A DNA stretch of 16,301 bases, taken from contig JALQWV010000178.1 in assembly GCA_023263465.1 (NCBI GenBank), forward strand, positions 1-16,301, in the 5' to 3' direction. Position 1 is the stretch's first letter; each line of letters starts with the position of its first letter. The notes under the pieces were generated by a model. It did no database searches and was not told the origin of the DNA. It saw nothing but the letters and a program-made list of their open reading frames with translations. A program made the position numbers and the translations under genes. Source of the DNA: Ilumatobacteraceae bacterium. GTDB lineage: Bacteria; Actinomycetota; Acidimicrobiia; Acidimicrobiales; Ilumatobacteraceae. Shown in pieces: positions 1-7,800 of this stretch.

Positions 1-137
1 GGAACATTGCGACCATGTAGGGGCACGCGCACGCGATCGCCAATACCAATTACAGCCTCAAGCTCGGACGGTATGAGGTAGTCAAATACCTTGTCCACAC
101 CAGTCACGTCGGGAACAACCCGCGCGACGAGCGACAT
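1..137 (-). CDS. priA: Primosomal protein N' PriA, N-terminal fragment (runs off the left edge)
   Basis: Only the first 45 codons are inside the window. The reading begins MSLVARVVPDVTG, continues VFDYLIPSEL and ends GDRVRVPLHGRNV. This is the start of the PriA 3' DNA-binding domain, in which FDYxxP and GxxVxVPxxxR are the conserved positions. PriA restarts stalled replication forks by recognising branched DNA and loading the replicative helicase. Many actinobacterial PriA proteins have degenerate helicase motifs, but that part is not visible here. The ATG at 137 directly follows the metK stop codon (TAA then ATG, no gap), so the two are very likely co-transcribed and translationally coupled. 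The metK-priA proximity is common in actinobacteria. The identity rests on a short but characteristic N-terminus. Confidence 0.85.
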   Translation of the reverse strand, partial: MSLVARVVPDVTGVDKVFDYLIPSELEAVIGIGDRVRVPLHGRNV

Positions 138-1331
138 TTAGAGTTTGACTGCTGCTTTGAATTCCTTCAAGCGCGACAGCGTCTCCCACGTAAATTCTGG
201 AAGTGCCCGACCGAAGTGACCATAGGCAGCGGTCTTGTTGTAGATCGGTCGCTTTAAATCAAGGTCGCGCAAAATTGCGGCTGGACGAAGGTCAAAAACT
301 TGACGAACGGCGTCTTCAATCGCAACTTCATCAACAGTGTTTGTGCCGAACGTTTCCACCAAGATGCTGATTGGCTGAGCCATACCAATTGCGTATGCGA
401 CTTGAACTTCACAGCGAGATGCTGCACCAGCTGCAACGACATGCTTGGCTACCCAACGTGCAGCGTAAGCAGCAGAGCGATCAACCTTTGAAGGATCTTT
501 TCCGCTAAATGCACCGCCGCCGTGGCGACCCATACCGCCGTATGTGTCGACGATAATTTTGCGGCCAGTAAGACCAGTGTCGGCGTGAGGCCCACCCTTC
601 ACAAACTCACCAGTTGGGTTGACGTGAACTTCGTATTTATCGTTCTGAAATTGTGCAGGAATAACTGGACGAATAACTTGTTCAATAAGGTCCGGACGGA
701 TAACGGTGTCGCGCGGAGTTCCGTCTGCGTGCTGTGTTGAGATAAGAACTGTCGTCAATCGGACGGGAACGCCATTTTCATATTCAAATGTGACTTGAGT
801 TTTGCCGTCTGGACGGAGATACGGAATTGCACCCGACTTGCGGACCTCTGCAAGTTTTTCAGCCATGCGATGCGCAAGGTCAATTGGCAGCGGCATGAGT
901 TCTGGAGTCTCATTGCACGCATAACCAAACATCATTCCTTGGTCGCCTGCACCCTGGCTGTTGAGTTTGTCCTCGCCGCTCTTTCCGCTGCGGGTTTCTT
1001 CGCTTGAATCAACGCCCATCGCGATGTCGGAGCTTTGCTCGTCGATTGACACAATGACGCCACAGGTATTCCCGTCAAATCCATACAGCGCGTTGTCGTA
1101 ACCAATTCCCTTAATGACTTCACGTGCGATCTTTGGAATGTCCACATAGGCAGACGTGGTGATTTCACCGGCAACGACACAGAGACCAGTGGTGAGAAGC
1201 GTTTCGCAAGCGACGCGACCATGTGGGTCTTCGGTCAAGATTGCATCGAGAACCGCATCAGAAACTTGGTCAGCCATCTTGTCCGGGTGACCTTCGGTAA
1301 CGCTCTCCGAAGTAAAGGTGAATTTTCTCAC
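138..1331 (-). CDS. metK: S-adenosylmethionine synthetase
   Basis: The enzyme makes S-adenosylmethionine from methionine and ATP, releasing phosphate and diphosphate, and supplies the cell's methyl donor in the cytoplasm. The 397-residue product has the family's usual length. Visible signatures are the N-terminal GHPDKMADQVSDA (residues 14 to 26, with ATP-contacting His15 and the metal-binding Asp17 area), the GAGDQGMMFGYA motif (127 to 138), and the glycine-rich P-loop GGGAFSGKDPSKVDRSAAY (271 to 289). The start is GTG at 1331, preceded by GGAG five bases upstream (1337 to 1340). The 54-base gap to coaBC contains a perfect 10-bp palindrome (1360 to 1369). I see no SAM riboswitch fold, and the gap is too short for one. 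The metK stop abuts the priA start. Confidence 0.97.
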   Translation of the reverse strand: MRKFTFTSESVTEGHPDKMADQVSDAVLDAILTEDPHGRVACETLLTTGLCVVAGEITTSAYVDIPKIAREVIKGIGYDNALYGFDGNTCGVIVSIDEQSSDIAMGVDSSEETRSGKSGEDKLNSQGAGDQGMMFGYACNETPELMPLPIDLAHRMAEKLAEVRKSGAIPYLRPDGKTQVTFEYENGVPVRLTTVLISTQHADGTPRDTVIRPDLIEQVIRPVIPAQFQNDKYEVHVNPTGEFVKGGPHADTGLTGRKIIVDTYGGMGRHGGGAFSGKDPSKVDRSAAYAARWVAKHVVAAGAASRCEVQVAYAIGMAQPISILVETFGTNTVDEVAIEDAVRQVFDLRPAAILRDLDLKRPIYNKTAAYGHFGRALPEFTWETLSRLKEFKAAVKL

Positions 1332-1385
1332 AACTGCTCCATCTGTTGTGCCGCTCTCGCGACGCGTCGGTATGACGTGTAGAGA

Positions 1386-2603
1386 CTAGTTGGTGCGTGC
1401 AGACCGAATGTCAACTACTGCATTCAAGACAGACCGAGCGATAGATCGCTTATCGGCCAGAGCCACCTCCACTGGATCGGCCCATCGGGAGACCAAGGTC
1501 ACTGCATTTGTTGCGTGCGCAAAACCCACCCCGTCCTGAGAAACATCGTTGGCCACGATGAGATCTGCGCCTTTGCGTTCAAGCTTGGACTGAGCATGAG
1601 CAACAAGGTTCTCAGTCTCTGCGGCAAAGCCAACAAGCACCTGACCGGCAGGTTTGACCTTGCCCAGACCAGCCAAAATGTCGGGTGTCGCTTCAAGCTC
1701 TATCGCACTGAGATCATCTAGTTGACCCGTTACCGGATCTTTCTTCAACTTGTTCGGGGCAACGCGAACCGGCCGCACATCGGCAACTGCAGCCGCCATG
1801 ATCACAACATCTGCTGATTGTGCTTGTTCGTTTACCGCATCCAACATCTGTTGTGCAGTTTCTACTTGTACAAGATTGACCCCAAATGGAGTTGGCAAGT
1901 CAGCAGTTGATATCAGTGTTACTTTGGCACCCCTCGAGACTGCCTCTATCGCAAGTGCATATCCCTGCTTGCCAGTTGAACGATTAGCGATCACTCGTAC
2001 TGCATCAATTGGCTCACGAGTTCCGCCTGCTGTGACCACAACATGTGCGCCATACAAATCGCCTGGAGTAAGCAACTGCTCAACCTCAGTGAAAATGCGC
2101 TGAGGCTCAGCGAGTCTTCCTGCGCCAACGTCACCACCGGCAAGTCGACCCGTTTCGGGTTCCAGTATGTGAACACCACGTCTTCGCAAGGTGGCAATAT
2201 TTTCCTGAACTGATGCGTGCTCCCACATTTCTGTGTGCATTGCTGGACACACCAACACAGGTGCACGTGTCGCAATCAACGTTGCGGTCAAGAAGTCACT
2301 GGAAATTCCTGCCGCATAAGAACCAATTACTCTCGCGGTTGCAGGTGCAACGACAATGAGATCTGCACGCTGAGCAAGTCGTGTATGAGGTATTGGATTT
2401 ACGTCATCCCACAGCGTGGTGTGGACTGGCTCGGAGGCAAGTGCAGACAACGTGGTTTTGCCAATGAAGTGCTCTGCATCTGCGGTCATCACCGGCGCAA
2501 CATGCGCACCTGCATCAACCAACAGTCGACACAGTTCAACTGCCTTATACGCAGCAATGCCACCCGAAACACACAGCACGATGTGCTTTCCGCGAAGCGA
2601 CAT
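1386..2603 (-). CDS. coaBC: Bifunctional CoaBC: phosphopantothenoylcysteine decarboxylase / phosphopantothenate-cysteine ligase
   Basis: It catalyses two consecutive steps of coenzyme A synthesis: CTP-dependent joining of 4'-phosphopantothenate to cysteine (CoaB, C-terminal) and FMN-dependent decarboxylation to 4'-phosphopantetheine (CoaC, N-terminal). The CoaC half (about 1 to 180) shows the flavin-binding SGGIAAYKA (13 to 21), the catalytic His73 in HTRLA, APATA (86 to 90) and PAMHTEMW (120 to 127). The CoaB half starts near 185 with VVVTAGGTREPIDAVR, then NRSTGKQG, AAAVADVRP, a KLKK site and VGFAAETEN. At 405 residues it is full length. Two positions differ from the E. coli enzyme: PAMH instead of PAMN, and LAGGD instead of the Cys-containing ACGD. 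I recall both as normal in actinobacterial CoaBC. The ATG start at 2603 has only a weak upstream purine tract, and a hairpin lies just before it. rpoZ is immediately upstream. Confidence 0.95.
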   Translation of the reverse strand: MSLRGKHIVLCVSGGIAAYKAVELCRLLVDAGAHVAPVMTADAEHFIGKTTLSALASEPVHTTLWDDVNPIPHTRLAQRADLIVVAPATARVIGSYAAGISSDFLTATLIATRAPVLVCPAMHTEMWEHASVQENIATLRRRGVHILEPETGRLAGGDVGAGRLAEPQRIFTEVEQLLTPGDLYGAHVVVTAGGTREPIDAVRVIANRSTGKQGYALAIEAVSRGAKVTLISTADLPTPFGVNLVQVETAQQMLDAVNEQAQSADVVIMAAAVADVRPVRVAPNKLKKDPVTGQLDDLSAIELEATPDILAGLGKVKPAGQVLVGFAAETENLVAHAQSKLERKGADLIVANDVSQDGVGFAHATNAVTLVSRWADPVEVALADKRSIARSVLNAVVDIRSARTN

Positions 2604-2612
2604 TCTCTGAAC

Positions 2613-2640
2613 TCAATTCTCTCGAGCGTGCGAGAATTGG
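2613..2640 (-). repeat. Inverted repeat (8-bp arms) in the rpoZ-coaBC gap
   Basis: The 38-base gap contains CAATTCTC and its perfect complement GAGAATTG (2614 to 2621 and 2632 to 2639), separated by 10 bases. On the transcript it would form a hairpin ending about 10 bases before the coaBC ATG. There is no run of U after it, so it is not a classical intrinsic terminator. It could affect coaBC translation or mRNA stability, or it could be a protein-binding palindrome. The sequence is seen directly and the role is unknown. Confidence 0.5.
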
Positions 2641-2641
2641 A

Positions 2642-3025
2642 CTACGCGTTTTCTTCTGAGGCCGGCACTTCGTCAACTGCTGGCACTTCGTCAACTGCTG
2701 GCTCATCAAATGCAGCAACAACGTCGTCCGCTGCTTCGTCGAGCATCTCGGCATCAAGTTCAGCTTCAATGGCTTCGTAGTCAGCCATTTCTACGCCAAC
2801 TATTTTGTCTGCAGCAATTTCTTCAAAGCTGATCGACAACGGCTTGCGCGCAGTCGAGCTGACCTGCGGCGGAACCATGGTTCCTAGGCCTTCACCAAGC
2901 TGGTTGAAATACGAGTTGATTTCACGCGCACGACGTGCCGCCAAGGTAACCAAACCGAACTTGGAATGTGTACGGTGCATCAAGTTCTCGAGTGGTGGGT
3001 TCATCATGGTGTCTTCAGCAACCAC
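2642..3025 (-). CDS. rpoZ: RNA polymerase omega subunit with acidic C-terminal tail
   Basis: Omega is a small accessory subunit that helps fold and hold the beta' subunit of RNA polymerase. The conserved core spans about residues 8 to 76: MNPPLENLM, SKFGLVTLAARRAREIN (21 to 37), YFNQLGEG (39 to 46) and KPLSISFEEIAADKI (61 to 75). Then follow about 50 residues rich in Asp, Glu, Ala and Val, containing two exact VDEVPA units (111 to 122). At 127 residues it is longer than a typical omega of about 90, with the excess entirely in this tail. The GTG start at 3025 is chosen because AAAGGA (3032 to 3037) lies six bases upstream. Internal ATG codons at residues 7 and 8 lack such a site. It lies between gmk and coaBC, the usual actinobacterial order. 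Confidence 0.93.
   Translation of the reverse strand: MVAEDTMMNPPLENLMHRTHSKFGLVTLAARRAREINSYFNQLGEGLGTMVPPQVSSTARKPLSISFEEIAADKIVGVEMADYEAIEAELDAEMLDEAADDVVAAFDEPAVDEVPAVDEVPASEENA
2664..2699 (-). repeat. Two perfect 18-bp tandem repeats inside rpoZ
   Basis: The plus-strand unit GGCACTTCGTCAACTGCT occurs twice back to back, and its first bases (GGCTCATC) recur partially after it. It is in frame and encodes the VDEVPA-VDEVPA stretch of the acidic omega tail. Copy number could vary by slippage without a frameshift. Confidence 0.85.
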
Positions 3026-3050
3026 AGGGGGTCCTTTCGCTAGGTCGCTA

Positions 3051-3056
3051 ATTCTA
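3051..3056 (-). promoter_or_regulatory. Candidate -10 element (TAGAAT) for rpoZ
   Basis: In the 36-base gmk-rpoZ gap the minus strand reads GGGTAGAATT. TAGAAT fits the actinobacterial housekeeping TAnnnT -10. A start about 7 bases downstream (near 3044) would leave a leader of about 20 bases that carries the AAAGGA ribosome-binding site. No convincing -35 hexamer is seen. The identical 10-mer precedes efp. This would give rpoZ its own promoter in addition to read-through from gmk. Confidence 0.5.
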
Positions 3057-3061
3057 CCCTT

Positions 3062-3616
3062 CTAGGCGCGATTTACCCGCTCCTTGGCGATCAGGCTAAG
3101 CATGTCGTTCACCGTTTGGGCAAGATCGTCATTGATCAACACGAAGTCTGCCAAAGCCTTTCCGACCGGCTCTTCCTCTTCGGCCTTTTTCAGACGCTGC
3201 TCGACCTTGTTGTCGGCGTCGCCCCGACCATGCAATCTGGCCTTTTGTTCTTCACGCGAAGGCGGAAGAACAAAGAGCAACAACGCTTCCGGGTGTTGCT
3301 TCTTCACCTGTTGTGCACCGTCAACTTCAATTTCGAGAACAATGTCACGTCCCGCTGGCGCTTCTGGAGTTGGAGTTCCATACAAATTACCGATGAATTC
3401 CGTCCACTCCAGAAACCCATTGGCATCAATGCGCTGTTGAAACTGTTCACGGGTGACGAACTGGTAAGCATCCGGAGCTTCACCGGGCCGTTGTTCCCGA
3501 GTGGTCCACGACCGGCTCAGCCACAAACGAGCATCGCGCTTCACCAGTTCTTCAACGATCGTGCTCTTACCTACTCCACCCGGGCCGGAAACCACGACGA
3601 TAAGCGATTTACTCAC
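3062..3616 (-). CDS. gmk: Guanylate kinase
   Basis: It transfers phosphate from ATP to GMP (or dGMP) to give GDP, a step of purine nucleotide synthesis and recycling in the cytosol. The P-loop is GPGGVGKST (residues 11 to 19). The GMP-binding region keeps TTR and RPGE (about 38 to 46), then EWTEFIGNLYGTP and the LEIEVDGAQQV strand. Near the lid are RLHGRGD and VEQRLKKAEEE, and the end keeps the INDDL motif. At 184 residues it is slightly short for the family (about 190 to 210) but complete. The GTG start overlaps the mihF stop in a GTGA tetranucleotide, which implies translational coupling. The mihF-gmk-rpoZ order is characteristic of actinobacteria. Confidence 0.95.
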   Translation of the reverse strand: MSKSLIVVVSGPGGVGKSTIVEELVKRDARLWLSRSWTTREQRPGEAPDAYQFVTREQFQQRIDANGFLEWTEFIGNLYGTPTPEAPAGRDIVLEIEVDGAQQVKKQHPEALLLFVLPPSREEQKARLHGRGDADNKVEQRLKKAEEEEPVGKALADFVLINDDLAQTVNDMLSLIAKERVNRA

Positions 3617-3897
3617 GAATGCAACGCTGCTTTCAACTGTTCAATCTGATTTGCGGTGAGTGATCCGATATTGCAACGCTCTGAAATACCGATGTCAGTC
3701 ATCATGCGTCTCGCGCGAACTTTGCCAATACTCGGCTCTGCTTCCAATGCCTTCACGACATAGACATACGATTCGGAAGCACTGCGTTCAGTCGCGTCTA
3801 ATGAAATGAGATCGACTATCGAGCGCTGGCCCAAGGCAATCTCCTGACACAAACGGGCAATCTCTTGCCGCAATTTGGTCAATAATGCGGGCGACAT
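3613..3897 (-). CDS. mihF: Integration host factor of the actinobacterial mIHF family
   Basis: This is a small DNA-binding, nucleoid-associated protein, unrelated in fold to the alpha/beta IHF of proteobacteria. In mycobacteria and Streptomyces it bends DNA and influences many genes. The diagnostic segment is IGKVRARRMMTDIGISERCNIG (about residues 57 to 78, quoted here as IGKVRARRMM plus GISERCNIGSL), a helix-two-turn-helix region. LTANQIEQL follows (80 to 88). The N-terminal half is poorly conserved, as expected. The 94-residue length is within the family range (about 80 to 105). No Shine-Dalgarno precedes the ATG at 3897. Instead a TAAAAT box lies exactly six bases upstream, suggesting a leaderless mRNA. 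It overlaps gmk by four bases and follows pyrD after 17 bases. Confidence 0.9.
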   Translation of the reverse strand: MSPALLTKLRQEIARLCQEIALGQRSIVDLISLDATERSASESYVYVVKALEAEPSIGKVRARRMMTDIGISERCNIGSLTANQIEQLKAALHS

Positions 3898-3903
3898 AGC
3901 GAA

Positions 3904-3909
3904 ATTTTA
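3904..3909 (-). promoter_or_regulatory. Candidate -10 element for a leaderless mihF transcript
   Basis: On the minus strand the sequence reads TAAAAT-TTCGCT-ATG. With the usual 6 to 7 bases from a -10 box to the transcription start, RNA would begin at the A of the mihF ATG. There is no purine-rich ribosome-binding site upstream of this ATG. Leaderless genes are frequent in actinobacteria. No clear -35 is visible, and a 17-base spacing would place it at the end of pyrD. Confidence 0.5.
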
Positions 3910-3914
3910 GCGTC

Positions 3915-4883
3915 TCAGAGTGCGCTTATCCCGCCTCGGTGTGCAAGACCTACGATTTCCGACCATTCACTGGCGCCATGGCGCTTCGCCCACTGAATCA
4001 TTTCGCGTTGAATGCGTAGCATTGCGCGAGGCTCGGCGAACGTTGCGGTACCAACTTGCACAGCACTTGCCCCTGCAAGCATGAGTTCGATCGCTTCCCA
4101 ACCAGTAGTCACCCCACCAGCACCCACAATTGCAAGACCAGGCACATTGGCCGCCACTTCATAAACAGCGCGAACCGCAATGGGATGCACCGAACGACCC
4201 GACAATCCGCCACCACCATTGCCAAGCGACGGCAACCCTGTCGTTGGATTGATTGACATGCCGAGTGCCGTATTGATCAAGGTAACTGCCTGTGCTCCGC
4301 CGCGCTGGGCAGCGCGAGCGCCTTCAATCACCAGGTGCGTGTTTGGGCTGAGTTTTGCCCACGCAGGAACCCCATCAATCTGAGACACTTTCACAATTTC
4401 TTCCACGAGTTGCGGGTCGTGAGCAAAGATGGCGTGCCGTGAAGCACCATCGGATGAAGACTTGGAATTTGGACATGACAAATTGATTTCAATTGCCGAA
4501 AGATGCCGTGCAACTGGCCGAAGCATCTGTGCAGCTTGTGCGTAATCGTCAACACCAAAACCCCAAATACTGACCACAATGCTCGCGCCAACGTCGAGCA
4601 GTTTGGGTAGGTCGTGAGTGATCCAGTACTCAATACCTGGGCCTTGCAAACCGACTGCATTCAACATGCCACCCGCAGTTGGCGATAAACGCGGCGACGC
4701 ATTCCCCGCCCATTCAAACGGTGCTAAGGACTTCACAACGAATGCACCAAGAGAACTCAAATCAACATAACGATGCAACTCTGTGCCATGACCCGCCGTT
4801 CCCGAAGCATTCATCACGGGAGATTTCAATTCAACCAATCCAACGCGCGTCACGCTGTTCGAAATGTCTGCTGACTTACTCAC
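3915..4883 (-). CDS. pyrD: Dihydroorotate dehydrogenase, class 1B-like catalytic subunit
   Basis: It oxidises dihydroorotate to orotate with FMN, the fourth step of UMP synthesis. The catalytic base is Cys137 in NLSCPNS (134 to 140). This marks class 1, because class 2 membrane enzymes have Ser there. Other signatures are VMNASGT (23 to 29), Lys51 in VKSLAP, GNASPR (60 to 65), NAVGLQGPG (75 to 83), KLSPN (177 to 181), NGGGGLSG (222 to 229) and VGAGGV. The GNxxPR and GLQxPG pattern resembles class 1B, which normally works with the iron-sulfur flavoprotein PyrK and NAD+. No pyrK lies next to it here. At 322 residues it is slightly long for 1B (about 300 to 310). The GTG start overlaps the carB stop (GTGA), so it is the last gene of the coupled pyr operon. 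No N-terminal membrane helix is present. Confidence 0.92.
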   Translation of the reverse strand: MSKSADISNSVTRVGLVELKSPVMNASGTAGHGTELHRYVDLSSLGAFVVKSLAPFEWAGNASPRLSPTAGGMLNAVGLQGPGIEYWITHDLPKLLDVGASIVVSIWGFGVDDYAQAAQMLRPVARHLSAIEINLSCPNSKSSSDGASRHAIFAHDPQLVEEIVKVSQIDGVPAWAKLSPNTHLVIEGARAAQRGGAQAVTLINTALGMSINPTTGLPSLGNGGGGLSGRSVHPIAVRAVYEVAANVPGLAIVGAGGVTTGWEAIELMLAGASAVQVGTATFAEPRAMLRIQREMIQWAKRHGASEWSEIVGLAHRGGISAL

Positions 4884-7800
4884 CTACCGTGATACTCCTG
4901 AAGAGACTTGACGGTGAGCGGATCCAATTGCTGTTCGGCCAAACCCTGCACGGCAGCGAGTGCAGCGTTAATCGTGGTTACCGATGAAACTCGCCAAATG
5001 TTTGCGGCCTTACGAATTGCCTCGCCATCAGAATGTGCACCACGACCACGTGGAGTGTTGATGACGAATTCAATCTCGCCACGCTCAATGAGGTTGACTG
5101 CATCATCGGCAATGACTCCTAGAGATTGCTCGGAGACCTTGCCCACCACTCGGTCGACTGGATATCCAAAGCGTGAAAGATAGTCGGCGGTTCCCGTTGT
5201 CGCCGCAATGCCCAGACCCAGTTCGCGCAGACGCTTGGCAACGACGAGCCCACTCGGTTTGTCTTTGTCGTTGAGCGAGAGGAACACCATTCCTGATGTT
5301 GGCAGTGTGGTACCAGCAGCCGACTCTGCCTTGATGAATGCGCGACCAAACGTGCTGTCGATGCCCATCACCTCGCCCGTGGAGCGCATTTCTGGTCCGA
5401 GCGCAGTGTCTACTCCTGGGAAACGATTGAACGGAAGAACAGCTTCCTTTACCGACACGTGACCATAGTTGGTCGGTGGCTTGAGCAAACCTTCGGCGCG
5501 AAGTTCGTTAAGGGTTGCTCCCAACATGACTCGACTAGCAACTTTTGCCAACGGCACACCTGTTGCCTTTGCAACGAACGGCACAGTACGACTGGCGCGT
5601 GGATTTGCCTCAATGACATACACCGTCGACCCTGCTACTGCGAACTGCACATTGAGTAGACCCTTCACATCAAGTGCATGAGCAATCACTCGCGTATACG
5701 ACTCAACTGCTTCAATCACCCACGGTTCAAGCGTCGGAGGGGGAATGGCACAAGCAGAGTCGCCAGAATGCACGCCAGCCTCTTCAACGTGTTCCATAAC
5801 CCCACCAATCAGTACTTCACCACTGGCGTCGCGAATTGCATCAACATCAATTTCGGTTGCGTCGTCAAGAAAGCGATCAATCAGCACTGGGCGCTCCGCA
5901 GACAAACCGCCCTCTCTGCCCAGAGTTCCAGCAGCGGCAAGTTCTTTCATTGCGCGCTGCAAGTGGGCTTCATCATGGACGATTTGCATAGCCCGTCCAC
6001 CTAGTACATAACTCGGACGAACCAACACTGGGTAACCAATGCGTGAGGCGATTGCTTTTGCTTCGTCAAAGGTGAGTGCAGTACCACCTGGCGGTTGCGA
6101 AATTCTCAACTCCTCGCATAATGCACTCCACTTCTTGCGATCCTCTGCAAGGTCGATGGAAGCAGGAGACGTACCTGCGATCAATTCAGCAGGAATGTAG
6201 TTGGCTAACTTCAACGGAGTTTGTCCACCAAGACTCACGATGATGCGTGGTGGAGTTGAAGAGGCCTTGATCTCTGCTTGGACGATATTCATCACGTCTT
6301 CGCGGGTGAGCGGTTCGAAGTACAAACGATCGGAAGTGTCGTAGTCGGTTGACACTGTCTCTGGGTTGCAATTGATCATGACCGTTTCGAAACCGGCTTC
6401 GCGCAGCGCAAAACTTGCGTGCACACAGCAATAGTCAAATTCAATTCCTTGGCCTATGCGGTTCGGACCACTTCCCAAGATGATGACCCGTTGTTTCGCA
6501 GAAGGGCGAACTTCATTTTCGTCTTCATATGTTGAGTAGTGATATGGAGTTTCTGCGGCGAACTCAGCACTGCAGGTGTCCACAGCTTTATACGTCGGAA
6601 TCACTCCTGCCGCAATTCGAGCCAAGCGAACATCGTTTTCATCAGTTGACCAAATGAACCCAAGTTGCGCGTCGGAGAATCCAAGACGCTTTGCTCGACG
6701 CCACTGGCGAACAGTCAGCGCAGACATCGTGGTACTGCTGAGCGAACGGCGCTCCTCCACGATCATTAACATTTGATCTAGGAACCAGTGATCAATCTTG
6801 CATGCTTCGTAAATGCGTTCGAGGCTGATTCCGCGAAAAATGGCTTCGCCCACCAGGAACAGGCGATCCGGAGTAGGAACACCAATTGCTGCAATCACCT
6901 CCTCATCGCTCATGGAGCGATAATTCAGTTCCCCTGGATCGCAGTTCAGACCCATTCGTCCGTTTTCTAACGAGCGCAAAGCCTTCTGCAGGCTTTCCGT
7001 AAACGTTCGCCCAATGGACATGGCTTCGCCGACGCTCTGCATTTGCGTGCCAAGGATGCCGCTTGTTCCTGGGAATTTTTCAAATGCCCAACGCGGAATC
7101 TTGGTGACCACGTAGTCAATAGTTGGTTCGAAACTCGCAGGTGTCTTCTTGGTGATGTCGTTTGCTATTTCGTCCAGTGTGTAACCAACGGCAAGTTTTG
7201 CAGCAATCTTTGCAATTGGAAATCCTGTGGCTTTCGAGGCCAAAGCCGACGAGCGTGATACACGCGGATTCATCTCGATAACAAATTGCTCGCCATTTTC
7301 TGGGTTTACTGCGAACTGAACATTTGACCCACCCGTTTCAACTCCTACACGTCGGATACATGCAAATGCCGCGTCACGCATTTGTTGATACTCAACATCG
7401 GAAAGCGTCATTGCGGGCGCAACGGTGATGGAGTCGCCTGTGTGCACGCCCATTGGATCAACGTTTTCGATGGAGCAAATGATGACGCAGTTATCTGCGC
7501 GATCGCGCATTACTTCAAGTTCGTATTCTTTCCAACCGGCAATTGATTTCTCAATGAGCACTTCGCCAATTGGGCTTGCAGAAATTCCATTCGCCACCAC
7601 CAGTCGGAACTCCTCGGGCGTGTGCGCAATTCCCATTCCTCTTCCGCCAAGTATGTATGCCGGGCGAACGATGAGTGGCAGTCCAATTTCTTTCCGCACC
7701 GCCTCCGCTTCATCAAGGCTGCGGGCAACGCCACTTTGCGGAACCTTTAGCCCAATTTCAAGCATGGCGATCTTGAACTTCTCACGATCCTCGGCTGTGG

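Noticed and set aside
1332..1385. Possible SAM-responsive riboswitch before metK
   Set aside because: The gap is 54 bases, too short for a known SAM aptamer, and only a 10-bp palindrome (1360 to 1369) is visible.
2217..2780. Plus-strand open frame of 187 codons with a Ser/Ala/Thr-rich end
   Set aside because: The repetitive end is the complement of the acidic omega repeat, and the rest is antisense to coaBC. Not a gene.
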